A stretch of DNA of 64,000 bases, from contig JAHRBS010000004.1 in assembly GCA_024305745.1 (NCBI GenBank), forward strand, positions 5,146,001 through 5,210,000. Reading direction: 5' to 3'. Source of the stretch: Polyporus tsugae (lineage: Eukaryota > Basidiomycota > Agaricomycetes > Polyporales > Polyporaceae). Position 1 is the stretch's first letter, and each line of letters starts with the position of its first letter. Under the pieces are notes generated by a model that saw only the letters and a program-made list of their open reading frames with translations, did not search any database and had not been told where the DNA came from. The translations under genes were made by a program, and so were the position numbers. Of this stretch, positions 33,737 through 44,900 are shown piece after piece.

Positions 33737-34655
33737 TAACACCACGACTTGCCTCCAGCGAGTGCCGACAACTTTGGGTCCCCGCCACCTCCCGCGACTT
33801 CGCTCCTCTGCCCAAACCAACCTGACCACAACACTACCGCCCGCCACGCGATGGATCCCACACCGCAGAACGCGATCTTGGTGCGCGCTGGGGCCCCATC
33901 CGATTTCACAGACCCCGTCGGCGCATTGCCGGCCGTATATGAGGACGCGGGGAAGGCGGTGGAAGCGGAGAAGGACGAGAGCGAGGAGGGCAAGGAGGAT
34001 GGGCAAAGCATTAGGTACGTCCCCTAGTCGAGGGCTCACCTTTTTTCTTGCGCTTGCGTCCTGCCGAGCTAGCTGCTCGCTCTTGTTCCTGTATTCTGAG
34101 CGCACGGCAAGGGGACGAGCCATTGCTCGTCCCCACGCTTCTCTAACTCTTTGCCCTCGGCGCATCAACACGAGCTTAACAGCTCGTTTTCACGCGCTTG
34201 ATGCGCTCCGTCCCCGAGCCCGTCCTCCCCACCATTCCCACCCCCTGCGTTTGCTCGAACCGGATCCGCAGACAGAGACCAGCCCAATGGCTCGTCTTTG
34301 TGCTCTCGCCCTCGCTGCTTTGACGCAGCCCCGGGGCACTGCGGCCTACAACGTCCCGTCCATTTTTGGAAGTGGAACGCAGGTCTGGGCCGCCGAGATG
34401 GGTGAGGAGCTGCAGGAGGGGCGAGCTGACATTACGCTTGCTCTCTCCGTCTCCCTCCTGGCCAACGGAGATGATCGTCTTAGCCCGCATGTCATAGGGC
34501 TCGGAATCCGTCGGTGCCCTCTACCTCATCACCACCCCGCTCCCTCTCCACCACCCTGCTCCCTCTCCACCGTCCTGCGCGCACTTCTCCCGCCCCGTCC
34601 GCGTCAAGATGCGCGGATGCCAAGAGATGGTGCCGCAGACAGCCATATGGGCCTA
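33737..34655 (+). repeat. Dispersed repeat, copy 1 (inverted copy at 56185-57175)
   Basis: The segment aligns in inverse orientation with 56185-57175 over its full length at roughly 90% identity, apart from a stretch near 56240-56500 that this copy lacks. It contains several small palindromes built on GGACGAGC/GCTCGTCC and GAGCT. Open frames across it are explained by composition rather than by conserved protein. Confidence 0.8.
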
Positions 34656-34885
34656 ACGGCTCGTCTCTGCGCTCTTTCCACGGCCCGTGGGGTTTGGGAC
34701 TCCAGCAGGCCATTGACGCGAAGCCACAACTTGCGAGTTCTACTCGCTCAACACGGCCGGCCCTATCAGCGGCTCCGATCTGCCTGCGACGGCACTCCCA
34801 TCGCCGTCGAAACCAATGTTTGCTCATTTGATCCTACCAACGAGCGTACCAAGAACATGTCATCGCTCTTTTCACTATAAACGTC

Positions 34886-35633
34886 ATGCAAGTGTTTGGC
34901 TGCGAAGGTTTCACTGTCAGGAATCTTTCTGACTGCAGCTCGAAGGATGGCTTTGTCAAGGTGCATCATACGCTCTCAACGCACATTCAGATGCTGATAG
35001 ACCACCTTGTTAAGGTCGTCAACAACGTGATCACTCTTGTGCAACAGCTGCCTGATGATTTCTTCCTCGAGTCTGCAGCCTTCATCCCTCATGATTGCAT
35101 CTGCTCTTGCGTCTACAGAGTCAGTCACATCCGACAATTCCCTTGCGGCATCCTCGACAGAGCCTGGCGGTGCTTGGACCAACATCATTAAAGAGCTCGT
35201 GGACACGGAGTGAAAGTATGTGCAGGACCTGGAAGTCATGCAGGTGCGTAGCCTTCATTTTTCGGCGCGCGATTCAGTACTGATGACAATACTGTCCATA
35301 GCAGAAATACTGCAATGAAGCTGTGTCCTACCTGGACCAGGACACGCTCCCACCCATTCACCGAGAATGTGAGTCGATCCCATTGTGCTTCCAATACGTG
35401 CCTAAATGTGCTATTGTATTCTTCCGACTATCGGAGTGGAACAATAGGAGGAAGAATTTGCCGTGTACGAACCCTACTGTGCCAACTTCACCATGGCCTC
35501 CGAGATGATGCTCCAAGAAGAGCACAACCTCACGGTGCGTCGTGTCTTCTGTTGGACACGATTGCGTCTCCCAATTGGTTGCATGCTGCTGCTGACCCGG
35601 TGTGGCAGATAGACGCTTAAGCATATCATCATC
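34886..35633 (+). pseudogene. CDC24: CDC24-like Rho GEF relic, 5' part (up to the LINE insertion)
   Basis: CDC24 proteins are guanine-nucleotide exchange factors for Cdc42 in fungal polarity. Visible pieces in order: a CDC24 calponin-region-like stretch (VRNLSDCSSKDGFVK, then LVKVVNNVITLVQQLPDDFF); the DH-domain start (IIKELVDTE, stop, KYVQDLEVMQ) with the TGA at 35211; the next exon (KYCNEAVSYLDQDTLPPIHR); and the exon EEEFAVYEPYCANFTMASEM ending EEHNLT. About 70 DH residues expected between the last two are missing. The following exon starts at 35613 (TLKHIII) and is cut at 35633 by the 13-kb insertion; it resumes in the same frame at 48677 (NVKGELPAFLIKPVQ). The N-terminus is missing, replaced by the repeat to the left. 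Confidence 0.8.
35623..35633 (+). repeat. Left 11-bp target-site duplication of the LINE insertion
   Basis: The string ATATCATCATC occurs here and again at 48666-48676. Removing 35634-48676 joins the CDC24-like exon in frame. Confidence 0.88.
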
Positions 35634-36160
35634 TAGTCTCATACCAAGACCGTCCACGCACGTAAGCTCCTCTCCCCATAACCCCCACCTCGATCCACTT
35701 TCCCACGGTCCTCCATTGGAGCTGGAGGCCTGAGGGAACATAAAACCACTGTACCACAAAAGACTGCATATGAGATGCATTGATCACCAGACGGCACATG
35801 AGCCGGGTGAGAGAACGAGCACCCCCTGATGGTGGGGAAAGTGGCAGCTGTGGTGAACAGCGGAACGGAACTGCGACCGTCCCGAGGACTTGTCCTTGAC
35901 CACCCGACATGGGTGCATACCCGAGCAACGATGAGGGACCCCAGACAACAATACCTGCTGAGAACCGGGAAACATCTATCCTACGTATCCAGTGTAGATG
36001 ACGCATGCAGCCCCCTCTGCTTAGGTGCTGGCAGTACCTGTATTGATGACAAACACCTGCAGTACATGACCAAGCCAAGAACCAGGCCCGTGCGATGTGG
36101 GTGGCAGGACCCTCCCACTACTGTACACGCGCCCTGCACCACCAGCCAACCACCACCACC

Positions 36161-36810
36161 ATCATGCTCGCCGCCTCTGCCCCCCCGGTCCCAACTGAGA
36201 CAAAAAGCCCCGTCTCCGCCCTCGAGACACCCATAACCGCTAGTACTACCAGCGAAACCCTTCCCCCCACCCAAAAAGTCATGGACCCTGACGTGAGGGA
36301 CTCAACTGCGGACGTTATCCTACGAATCCTACCTGAGCATGCAGCTGCCATCGAAAATGGCCCCAAGAATTATGAATACCGCACATATTGCCTCCGGGAC
36401 GAGGTGACATGGATCTGGCTCTACGAGGACACCATGGAAGCCATCAGGTACGTCGAACAATACCTAAAGAGATGGTGACCAGTACCGATACGCACATAAC
36501 CAGGCTCGTAATCGTCATAACCGAGCCCAAGAGGCCCGGTGAAGTTAATGACCCCAAGGGAGAGGGGAACAATGACTTCGACCGAGGGCTGAAGATTTCC
36601 GAGTACGGCTACCCCATCCGTGCGGTCTACCACCTCCCAATCACGACCACACGCCAGGAGCTGCGGAACGAATACAATGTGGATATGGCGAAGGGCAGAC
36701 AGTACGTGAAGGAGAAACTCAGTGGAGGTGTATCCCCTCTCTACTCTCGAGTGCATCCTCCACAGAAACTAGTAGACAGATGCTTGGAAGGAACAAGATA
36801 TATCCCGTGA
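36161..36810 (+). pseudogene. Upstream ORF of the LINE, shifted frame, unknown function
   Basis: The first part (MLAASAPPVPTETKSPVSAL to VEQYLKRW, stop at 36476) and the second (TRLVIVITEPKRPGEVNDPK to LEGTRYIP) overlap around 36388-36478 in different frames and look like one protein broken by a single indel. The ordered core (YRTYCLRDEVTWIWLYEDTM, ISEYGYPIRAVYHLPITTTR) suggests a gag-like product. Further down, near 37120-37180 and 37370-37410, Cys/His clusters (CGKKLCGHCG and HHQTHKCP) look like zinc-knuckle remains in shifting frames. I do not recognise a specific family. Confidence 0.45.
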
Positions 36811-37509
36811 TACATACAAACAGAAGTTCGTAAATAGCGAGATGATGTACCATGCTGCACTCCTGGAGTATCAGCTCACTAATGAACACGGCCTATCTCT
36901 AACTTGTCATATCGCCCGGGGAAACATACGAGAATGAGAACGAGAATGAGGCTGACTGAGGCCTTGGAAGCGCCGCCCCCCAGAACACGAGCCGGCCCGC
37001 TGGGGCACCTTAGACACCCGACTCGGCCCGATGCCCATATGATGTAAGTATGCGCCAAAATGAAACCTCCCTGCACATGCATGTGAGGCCCTAAAGCCAG
37101 GCGGATGCGGACGCGGACATGCCCTACAGGTGGAGCACCCCAGACTGCGGCAAGAAGCTATGCGGACACTGCGGGTACATGAGGCCCCCCCCCGAGGAAA
37201 TAAGAAGCCTGTCCACAAACAACTGAAGTTGGGGGCGAGGACAGCCTCCCCCCCCCTACCATGAATGGCTGCAGGCGGCCGCTCCCCATGAAAAGGTACA
37301 CTTCTGTGCAACGTCTGCAGCACTAGAACCCCCTGTACTTAAACAGAACCCTCGACTAGAAAACTGATGGTGCTTCGATTGATCTCTGTGGCACCACCAG
37401 ACCCATAAATGCCCCAAGAGCGGAACGATACACCAGGTATTGCTCCCCATATTGCCTCCCCACCCCGCCCCTACAACCACCACCACCATGACCACCTGCA
37501 CCTGCTCTG

Positions 37510-37529
37510 GCCCCCCCCCCCCCCCCCCC
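37510..37529. repeat. Poly-C/G homopolymer run
   Basis: About 19 consecutive C residues lie between CTGG and ACCACG. Slippage in such runs causes frameshifts and assembly errors, and it separates the upstream frames of the LINE. Confidence 0.9.
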
Positions 37530-37569
37530 ACCACGCTGGACACCGCATATGCAGTGTAGAGCGGGCGGA

Positions 37570-37735
37570 TGTAGGATAAGCACTCAGTACGCGGTATGCG
37601 GGACTAGGATATATTACTGATGTATGTACCTGTAGGATAAGCACTACAATACAACCATCAGTTGAGGTCCTCGATAAGTTAACTAGAATAGGATACTCAC
37701 CTCAGTATGCGGTACGCGGGACTGAGGTGAGCGGA
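37570..37735 (+). repeat. Hairpin mini-insert pair in the LINE 5' region
   Basis: A unit reading CAGTACGCGGTATGCGGGAC and onward to ATGTATGTACC (about 46 bp) is bracketed by the direct repeat TGTAGGATAAGCACT (37570-37584 and 37631-37645). A second hairpin copy, CTCACCTCAGT ... ACTGAGGTGAG, lies at about 37699-37731. The same pair of units is found at 45361-45515. Confidence 0.65.
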
Positions 37736-38029
37736 CACAAGTCCATCAGCTTAAGTACGAGAGAAATACTAATGTAATGAGCATAACGTAAACAGCGGGA
37801 ACAGGATGAACCCGACAGTCACAAGATAGCTACCATACCGCGCAACGGGATCCCGCCGTCGCGCCCCCTGCGCCTCCATCCATGGCGCTCCCATACAACC
37901 TCCTCCTGCCCTTGCCCTGACCACACCGTTGCGGGTCACGCGAGGCTTGCCTCCGCACAGCCCCGTTCCATCCCAATCTCCAACAGCAGATCTACACCCA
38001 GCCCACCCAAGACCACCGCTCCAATTTCA

Positions 38030-38449
38030 TTGAGATGTACACTGTCATCATGCACCCCCACACCCCCCTCGCTGTTGGCCAATACGTCAAACTCCTAGCC
38101 CTCACACCTGAGGGGAAACATGCACCTCCACACCCCCTGCCTCGACATCCATAATCCCAAGGTAGAAGGGACGGTCATCCGTATACGCGCAATCGAGAGA
38201 GGAATCATCGAGTTTGTGCCAGAGAACCATGCCCATGGAGCCATGACAGACATGGTGTACGTCGCCGTGCAGTACATCCCAAACGTCACTGTGAAGCTGG
38301 GCATAGTGGACAGAGTATATGAGTGGCTCACTCGATACCGACCTACCACGTGTTTTATCCCCCTTGCCAAGAGGATTGTAGTCAACGTGACTGTATCCCT
38401 CGCTCCCGTGACCACCATGCACCAGACTGGTGCGGATGCCCATGGGTGA
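38030..38449 (+). pseudogene. Second upstream ORF remnant of the LINE
   Basis: A coding-looking stretch (NFIEMYTVIMHPHTPLAVGQ, then YVKLLALTPEGK) shifts frame near 38115 into MHLHTPCLDIHNPKVEGTVI, VPENHAHGAMTDMVYVAVQY and IVDRVYEWLTRYRPTT, ending at 38449. Base composition and codon pattern match the neighbouring ORF1. The family is not recognised. It may be an N-terminal extension of ORF1 or part of a separate nested element. Confidence 0.4.
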
Positions 38450-39634
38450 TTCTGGAGCCCCGACCCATGCAACACACATGCCGCCGGAGGGACACGGGAG
38501 GAGGGAAGGCTGGTTATGCCTGACACAGCTCCCAAGGAATGGGCCAACTCGCCGGAAACCCCATCGGAATCAGTGACGGAGGAGCTGGAGTGGGACAAGG
38601 ACGAAGACGACACCGCCTCTAGACAGACCTGATCCCTAGTATCTAGCCACGTATCCAGACCCATATATGAGAAACTTCTTGCTACAACAACAGCTGCCAC
38701 CAGATACCCGAGAGGAAGAGAATGGCTGCCAGATGACGCCCCTCCCCCCTGAACCCAAAGAGACTGTCTGGGCCAGCCCGGCATACCGAAAAAAAAAAAA
38801 AAGAGAGCCAAGTCACTGATCAACTTCTTGCTGACTAAGACGCTGGGCGGCAGCATAAATAACGTTAACACTAGCTGTGACCCGACCTGCCCCCTCTCTG
38901 CCCCCCAAACAACATACGCTGCTCTCGTTACTGAATGGTGCCACAAGCGACGCATACACAGACCCAGGTGACGCCCTGACCTACACCTCACACCATGACA
39001 TGTGGCTAACTATGATATGGTGCTATAGCAGTGAAACTGTCTGTTCATTGCCCAAGAGCAGGCAAACGGCCTCTCATAACTGACCCCGGCACAGCGCGGC
39101 ATCCTAGCCAACCATCATCTATCCCACACCTGGGTGGACTAACAATGAAGCTCTGTCAATGATGGCCACTCCCCCTTCCAATAGACCCGACCATGAAACC
39201 TCTAGTCTGCGCACACTGAAAATTCGCAAATGGCATGCTTGCCGGCCATCAGGAATCCACCGAGCATGACAACCTAATGGCCGTGAACAGCAAGAGCGAG
39301 GACCGCTGCGAACGTATAAAAACCCCCAGGGTGCATTGTCCATCCTTACCCCTCAACCACTGTCCATCGAGCAGCCCTCCTCTCCCAGTCCACACGCACC
39401 AACAATGTCATCCACCAAAAACCCCCCGACGCCTATGTGCCGAGGACAGACGCATGGTATGTCCATATCACAACCACTCCCTATGCAGGACCCCCCCTCA
39501 CTTGGTAAACAGGACTCCGCAGGGAGTAATGCTACACCCATCACCCCTCGTAACACTGCACAGGGGGCCAACACTGAGTGGCCAAGGCTTAACCCCCCCG
39601 GAATGCGACCCCTGGACCATCCAACGGTGCCAGG
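38450..39634. other. LINE interior, no clear ORF
   Basis: This C-rich stretch includes a 14-base A run near 38790. Frames are short. It may hold decayed ORF1 leader sequence. Confidence 0.4.
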
Positions 39635-41302
39635 ATGCGCCCCGGCAATGGTGCGAGCGGTGGAATGGGTAGCCTCCCACGTCCTGAGCTGCTCAAATCT
39701 CCCTTCCACACCCTCCTGAACGGTGCGCGCGGTCCCGACGCTCCCCCTCCCTCACCGCTCGCAGGACAGGCAAATGTTGTGCCGCGATCAGGCCTGAGAG
39801 GCCTTCCTATGCTCCTACGGCTGTACGCCACTGATTTCCTACACCAGCTCCCCGATTGTATGCGTGACAACCTTGTCGGGGCGGTGGAGCAGGGTATAGT
39901 CCCTGGGCCGGCACTCGTCCAGGACTACCCTAACGATTTCTGGCCGGAAGCGGTGGAATGGGCACAGGACAACCTCTGGCTCCTGGACGAGGATGCCCCC
40001 AACGTGGCGCCTGCCGATGCACTGATCAATGACCAGATCATGGCGGATATCTAGGACCTGGGCCTGCCCCCTGTCGCGCTGGCTCCGCTCCCTGCCCAGC
40101 AGGTCGCCAATGTCCAATTCCCACCAGCCGTTAACCTGCAGTTTGTACTGGCTGCCAACGTCCAACCAGTTCAGCCCCCACTGGCCACCAATGTCCTTTT
40201 TCCGCCGGCTGCCAACATCCCGATTGTTGACATCCAGAACTTTATTGTCCTCCCAAACGCTGTCCCGAACAGGGGAAAGCTGACAAATAGGCCCTTTCCC
40301 CTCCCACGACCCCACCTCCATGGTGCTGCAAGGATCCAGCCATCTTTTGACATAACGCAGACCCCCGAACTCGACAAAGGGTTCCCACACATCCGACACG
40401 ATGACCCGGAGGGCCCCTATGCTGGATGGGACGCTAAAAGGATCCGCTACTTCTCTCTTGCAGACCCTGGGACCACAGTCCTTGCCTCAGTCCACGCCCC
40501 GAAGGTCATCTGAGCTGGTGAAGCCTGGCCAGTGGCGAAGGCCATCAAGGACTTCTTCGAAAAGCTCTGTGGAGCGACAGATGTGATTGTCGTCCTGATC
40601 GAAGCACAAGATATGCTGCCTCATCTGACCCCGGACAATATCCACTCCCGCCCGCCCACAACACTCGCCATCGAGAACCTCCCAGTGGGCATTGGACCTG
40701 GCCTTGTCAACCAGCAGACACACTCGATGAAAGAAATCACACTGCACTTCTTCTCCACCGAAATATGTTTCGACGACTACCTGGGTAGGATTGAAGGCTT
40801 CACGCAAAACCACCTGAACACCATCCCAAACTTCATCAGGGAGTGTTTTGAGTCCAGCGAGGTCCGCACCATCATCCAGAAGTACGTCATCCGCAACCCC
40901 TTCCGCAACCCTGACCCTCCCGAGATCGCGGTCCAGAAGATCGTCGACTCCCTCCGAGTCTGCGTCAAGACCCTCCCCCCGGACATGCAACCCATCGCGC
41001 ACATCTGCATTGACTCCTCTACGGACAGTATTGATGCCTTCAGGTCGTGGAGGAAGGACTTAAGGACAGTCTGGTGGAAGAGCCTGAACAACGGCACCAG
41101 TGTCCTTGTCTACCTCTCACCGTGCCAGGGCTGTGACTCAGTCGAACACCGCACGCCTCTGTGCCCCTTCCCGGACATCCAAGGATGGCTCGGACCGACT
41201 CAAATGGATGTCGCCCGTACTGGTGGTGTCCGAACGAGCGGCCATGGACGCGGTGGCCCCCCGATGGGCCGCGGACGTGGCAGAACCCCTTTCCGGGGAT
41301 GA
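39635..41302 (+). pseudogene. LINE ORF1 (gag-like, zinc knuckle and RGG tail), two stops
   Basis: One frame of about 556 codons is broken by TAG at 40052 and TGA at 40510. ORF1 proteins of LINEs bind the element RNA. Order of features: an N-terminal helical block (PMLLRLYATDFLHQLPDCMR, then NDFWPEAVEWAQDNLWLLDE), a Pro/Val-rich linker, a folded middle (VAKAIKDFFEKLCGATDVIV to FDDYLGRIEGFTQNHLNTIP), a CCHC-type knuckle (CQGCDSVEHRTPLCPFPDIQ) and an Arg/Gly-rich tail (RTSGHGRGGPPMGRGRGRTP). The C-x2-C..H..C-PFP knuckle followed by a GW is typical of fungal Tad-like ORF1s as I know them. A short further frame, 41324-41595 (PSEAYLYEFVMHPAQIPDPN), follows. Confidence 0.78.
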
Positions 41303-41922
41303 GCTGCAGCACTGCACTGCTCCGTGACTTTCTTGGTGGCCCTGCCTCAGTCTCCAAATATGCTCCACTCCACTCCGTACCTTCCGAAGCCTATCTGTAT
41401 GAATTTGTCATGCACCCTGCCCAGATCCCAGACCCTAATATCCGTACCATACTCTCCATACATCGGCTGGCATACACAGTACCCGGACCATGCAGAATTG
41501 CACTTGTATCGACTCCATGCCGCCCTGCACTGATGAACTGCATGTTCATAGACCCCGAGATGACTGTCATTACCGAAAACAATAGGCAGACCTAGTATAA
41601 CCAATATAATGAATAACCCCTTCTTGAACTATACCACCAATGGCACAACTGTTGGCTATTCATGAGACAGAATCACTTGGCAGGTAAATGATACCCGGGA
41701 CTGCCTTAAAGACCCCCCAGCACTTTGTCACAGGCTTGGGTCTGACACATACTTGCTGGAGGCATGGCAAACCTCCGAGAATGCCCGTCCCAACCTGCAC
41801 ACTACTATAGCTGAGTGGTGAGCGAGACAGAGAGGCGACCGGGCTCTAGCCAACGTCCAGCCCACATATATTGCCCTGAGGGCACAGGAAAGCTGGACGC
41901 CAAAACCGATTCAATCGGATGA
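41303..41922 (+). other. Spacer between LINE ORF1 and ORF2
   Basis: It contains one coding-looking frame up to 41595 (LYEFVMHPAQIPDP, LSIHRLAYTVPGPCRIALVS). The remainder has no open frame of note. Confidence 0.45.
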
Positions 41923-44900
41923 ATGGCGGCCTATTTAGGCCTCAACGTGCCGTGCCGAGAGGCTGAAGCATGGGAGAGTCCGAGGCTGGGCTCCTCTCCC
42001 GCAATGCATAGTCGCCCGGACAGCTGGGCAGTGCTGTCTTACCCTGACCCTATAGTTGTCCCGGGCGGGGGAATCATCTCAACCGCGAACTCCCTACTTG
42101 AACCACAAACCCCACAGAATGATAGTCCAAGACCTGGCATACAGTGCGTCGGGCCGGGAGGAGCAGCCGGGGGAGCAGCCGCTGTTCCCAACTGTGATGA
42201 ACACCCCCCCAACTACAGTGGCGGCCAAAACCCATGTAAGTGTCCACGACAAAGCTCAGCCCATCCAAACGGAGGAATGGAATCTGACTCCCCTATGGAG
42301 GGCATGAGCAATGAGCAGGGCACGCAAAGGTGTCGCAAACGAAGGCGAAAAACTCGAGGCTCAGTGAGGGTTGCGACTCTGAATATGAGGGGTTATGGCC
42401 TAGCCCCGCAAACAGGCCCTAGTGATAAATGGATGAGAATAAATCAAGTCATCCGAGATAATAGCATTGCCATCCTCGCTCTCCAAGAGACCCATCTGAC
42501 AGCCGACAGAATTGAGGCCCTCAACAGAGTTTTTGCCCCATCACTTCTAGTAGTTGGCTCGCCTGACCCGGTGAACCAAACAGGAGCGAGGGGAGTTGCC
42601 TTCGTCCTCAACAGGAGGCTGACTGGAGATCTTGAGTACACTTATGACGACATCATACTGGGACATGCCATCCTTCTCCGTTTTCACTGGAGGGACAACC
42701 TGCCTCTGAAGATATTGAATGTGTATGCCCTGAACAACCTGAGAGACAGCAAAAATTTCTGGGAAGAACTGCACCTCAGCTGGACGGCCAATCCGATGAC
42801 TAAACCAGATATACTGCTGGGTGACTTTAATCTGGTCAAAAACCCCCTGGACAGGCTGCCGATGCACGGCGACGACCAGGGGGCAACAAGAGCCCTCCAG
42901 ACCCTGCTACATGAAGGTGGCCTAATGGATGGATGGCGAAATGAAAACCCGACAGATCGCGACTTCACATTCATGCAGATAAGCACTGCAAGTCAGTCCC
43001 GCATTGACAGAATCTATGTGAACCCGAAACTGGTAAATATGACATCAGACTGGCAGATCTTGGGGCCTGGGATACCGACTGACCACCAAATGCCAACTAT
43101 GGCTATTGCGAACTATCGGACCCTGCACGTTGGAAAAGGGCACTGGTCCATGCCCGGCACCCTACTCACAGATCAACCATTCATGGCAAAAATCAAAGAG
43201 ATAGGTATGGCACTTATGGACGAACTACAGGCCATTGAAGAGAGGACACCTGAAAGGAACCCTCAAACAGCCTATAGCGACTTCAAAGCCAAACTAATCA
43301 CGGAAGCGAGGAAACGAGTGAAGGAGAAAATCCCCAAGCTCGACAGAAAAATAAAGAGAGCGAAGGAGGACTTGAAGGAAACCCTCCAGAGACCGGATGC
43401 AGCCACGAGCGGAGAGGCACAGCGGCACGCACTGTATCTGCAAGACAATATTTCAAAATGGGAGGTCCAGCGTTTCGGGCAAACACGATCACAAGTTGCC
43501 GCACACGACTGGCTAGAAGGCAAGACAATCAGCAAGTACTGGACTAGGATAAATGCCCAGGCAAAACCCGACAAACTAATATATGAGCTTGCGGAACCGG
43601 CCAAATGCAGGGAACCCGTAAAATACACCAACCGCTCCGACAGAATGGCGGAGGTTGCAAAAGAATACTATGACTCCCTCAAAAATGACCCGTGTAATGA
43701 TGAAACCAAGAGATCACATGCGACAAAGGAAACACTGGCAGGCACGAACGCACGGCTGTCTGACCAGGAACGTCAAGCTTTGGGCGAGGAGGTGGCCTGG
43801 ATAGAAATAGAGATTGCATTAACAGAGGCCGCTACAGGGAAATCGCCTGGCCTAGATGGTATCCCAGCTGAGCTGTGGAAAGAACTCTATAAACGTCAAA
43901 AAGCAGACAAAGCAAAAAACCGCCCTACCTTGAACGTAATCCTCATATTGAAAAAAGTTTTCAATGACATCGAGAAACACGGTGTTGCCCCAGGGATGGA
44001 CTTCCGCAAGGGTTGGATATGCCCCATCTACAAAAATAAAGACAAGCGTCAGATAGGGAACTACAGGCCCATCACCCTCCTGAATGCCGACTATAAAATA
44101 TTCACGCGGGCCCTAGCATTGAGGCTAGCAACAGTCACACCAACCCTCATCCACCCTGACCAAGCGGGATTTATCCCCGGAAGGCAGATCTTCCACCATA
44201 TCAAACTAACAAAGCTCCTGATTGACCATGCCGAAGCAGAGGAACTGGATGGATGCATAGTAGCACTTGACCAAGAAAAAGCCTACAACAAGATCAACCA
44301 CGGGTACCTGTGGGACGTCCTCAAGCATGTGGGCTTCTCAGAATCATTCATAAAGACCATACGCGCACTATACGACGGTGCGGAAAGTGTAGTCGTTATA
44401 AACGGTGAAATAAGCCGCACCTTTACGATCACAAGGGGGGTATGCCAGGGGGGCCCAATGTCCTGCCTCCTATTCAACCTGGCAATAGAGCCACTAGCCT
44501 GTGCGCTCCGGAACTCCACCCTGAAGGGAATAGAGCTCCCAGGCCTCCGCGAGAGGCTGATTGCTATGCTCTTTGCAGACGACACCACAGTCTACCTGAG
44601 CAAGGACGACAATTTTGTGTGCCTCGAAGAGATCTTGACCTGCTGGTGCAAGGTGTCACGAGCCAAATTCAATGGAGAAAAGACCGAGGTGGTCCCAATC
44701 GGATCCAGGGAATATCGGGATGAAGTGGTACAAACCAGAATGATTGGCCCGCAAAATGCACCCCTCCCTACCACCGTTAAAATTGCTGAACAGGAAGTAG
44801 CTGTAAGAATCCTGGGAGCATGGATAGGAAATGGGGTGGATAACCGCACACCATGGATACCAATCATTGGCACAATAAAGAAAAACCTCGAAAGATGGAT

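Noticed and set aside
33714..34880. 388-codon plus-strand open frame
   Set aside because: It lies across a dispersed repeat, and the inverted copy at 56-57 kb does not keep this frame.
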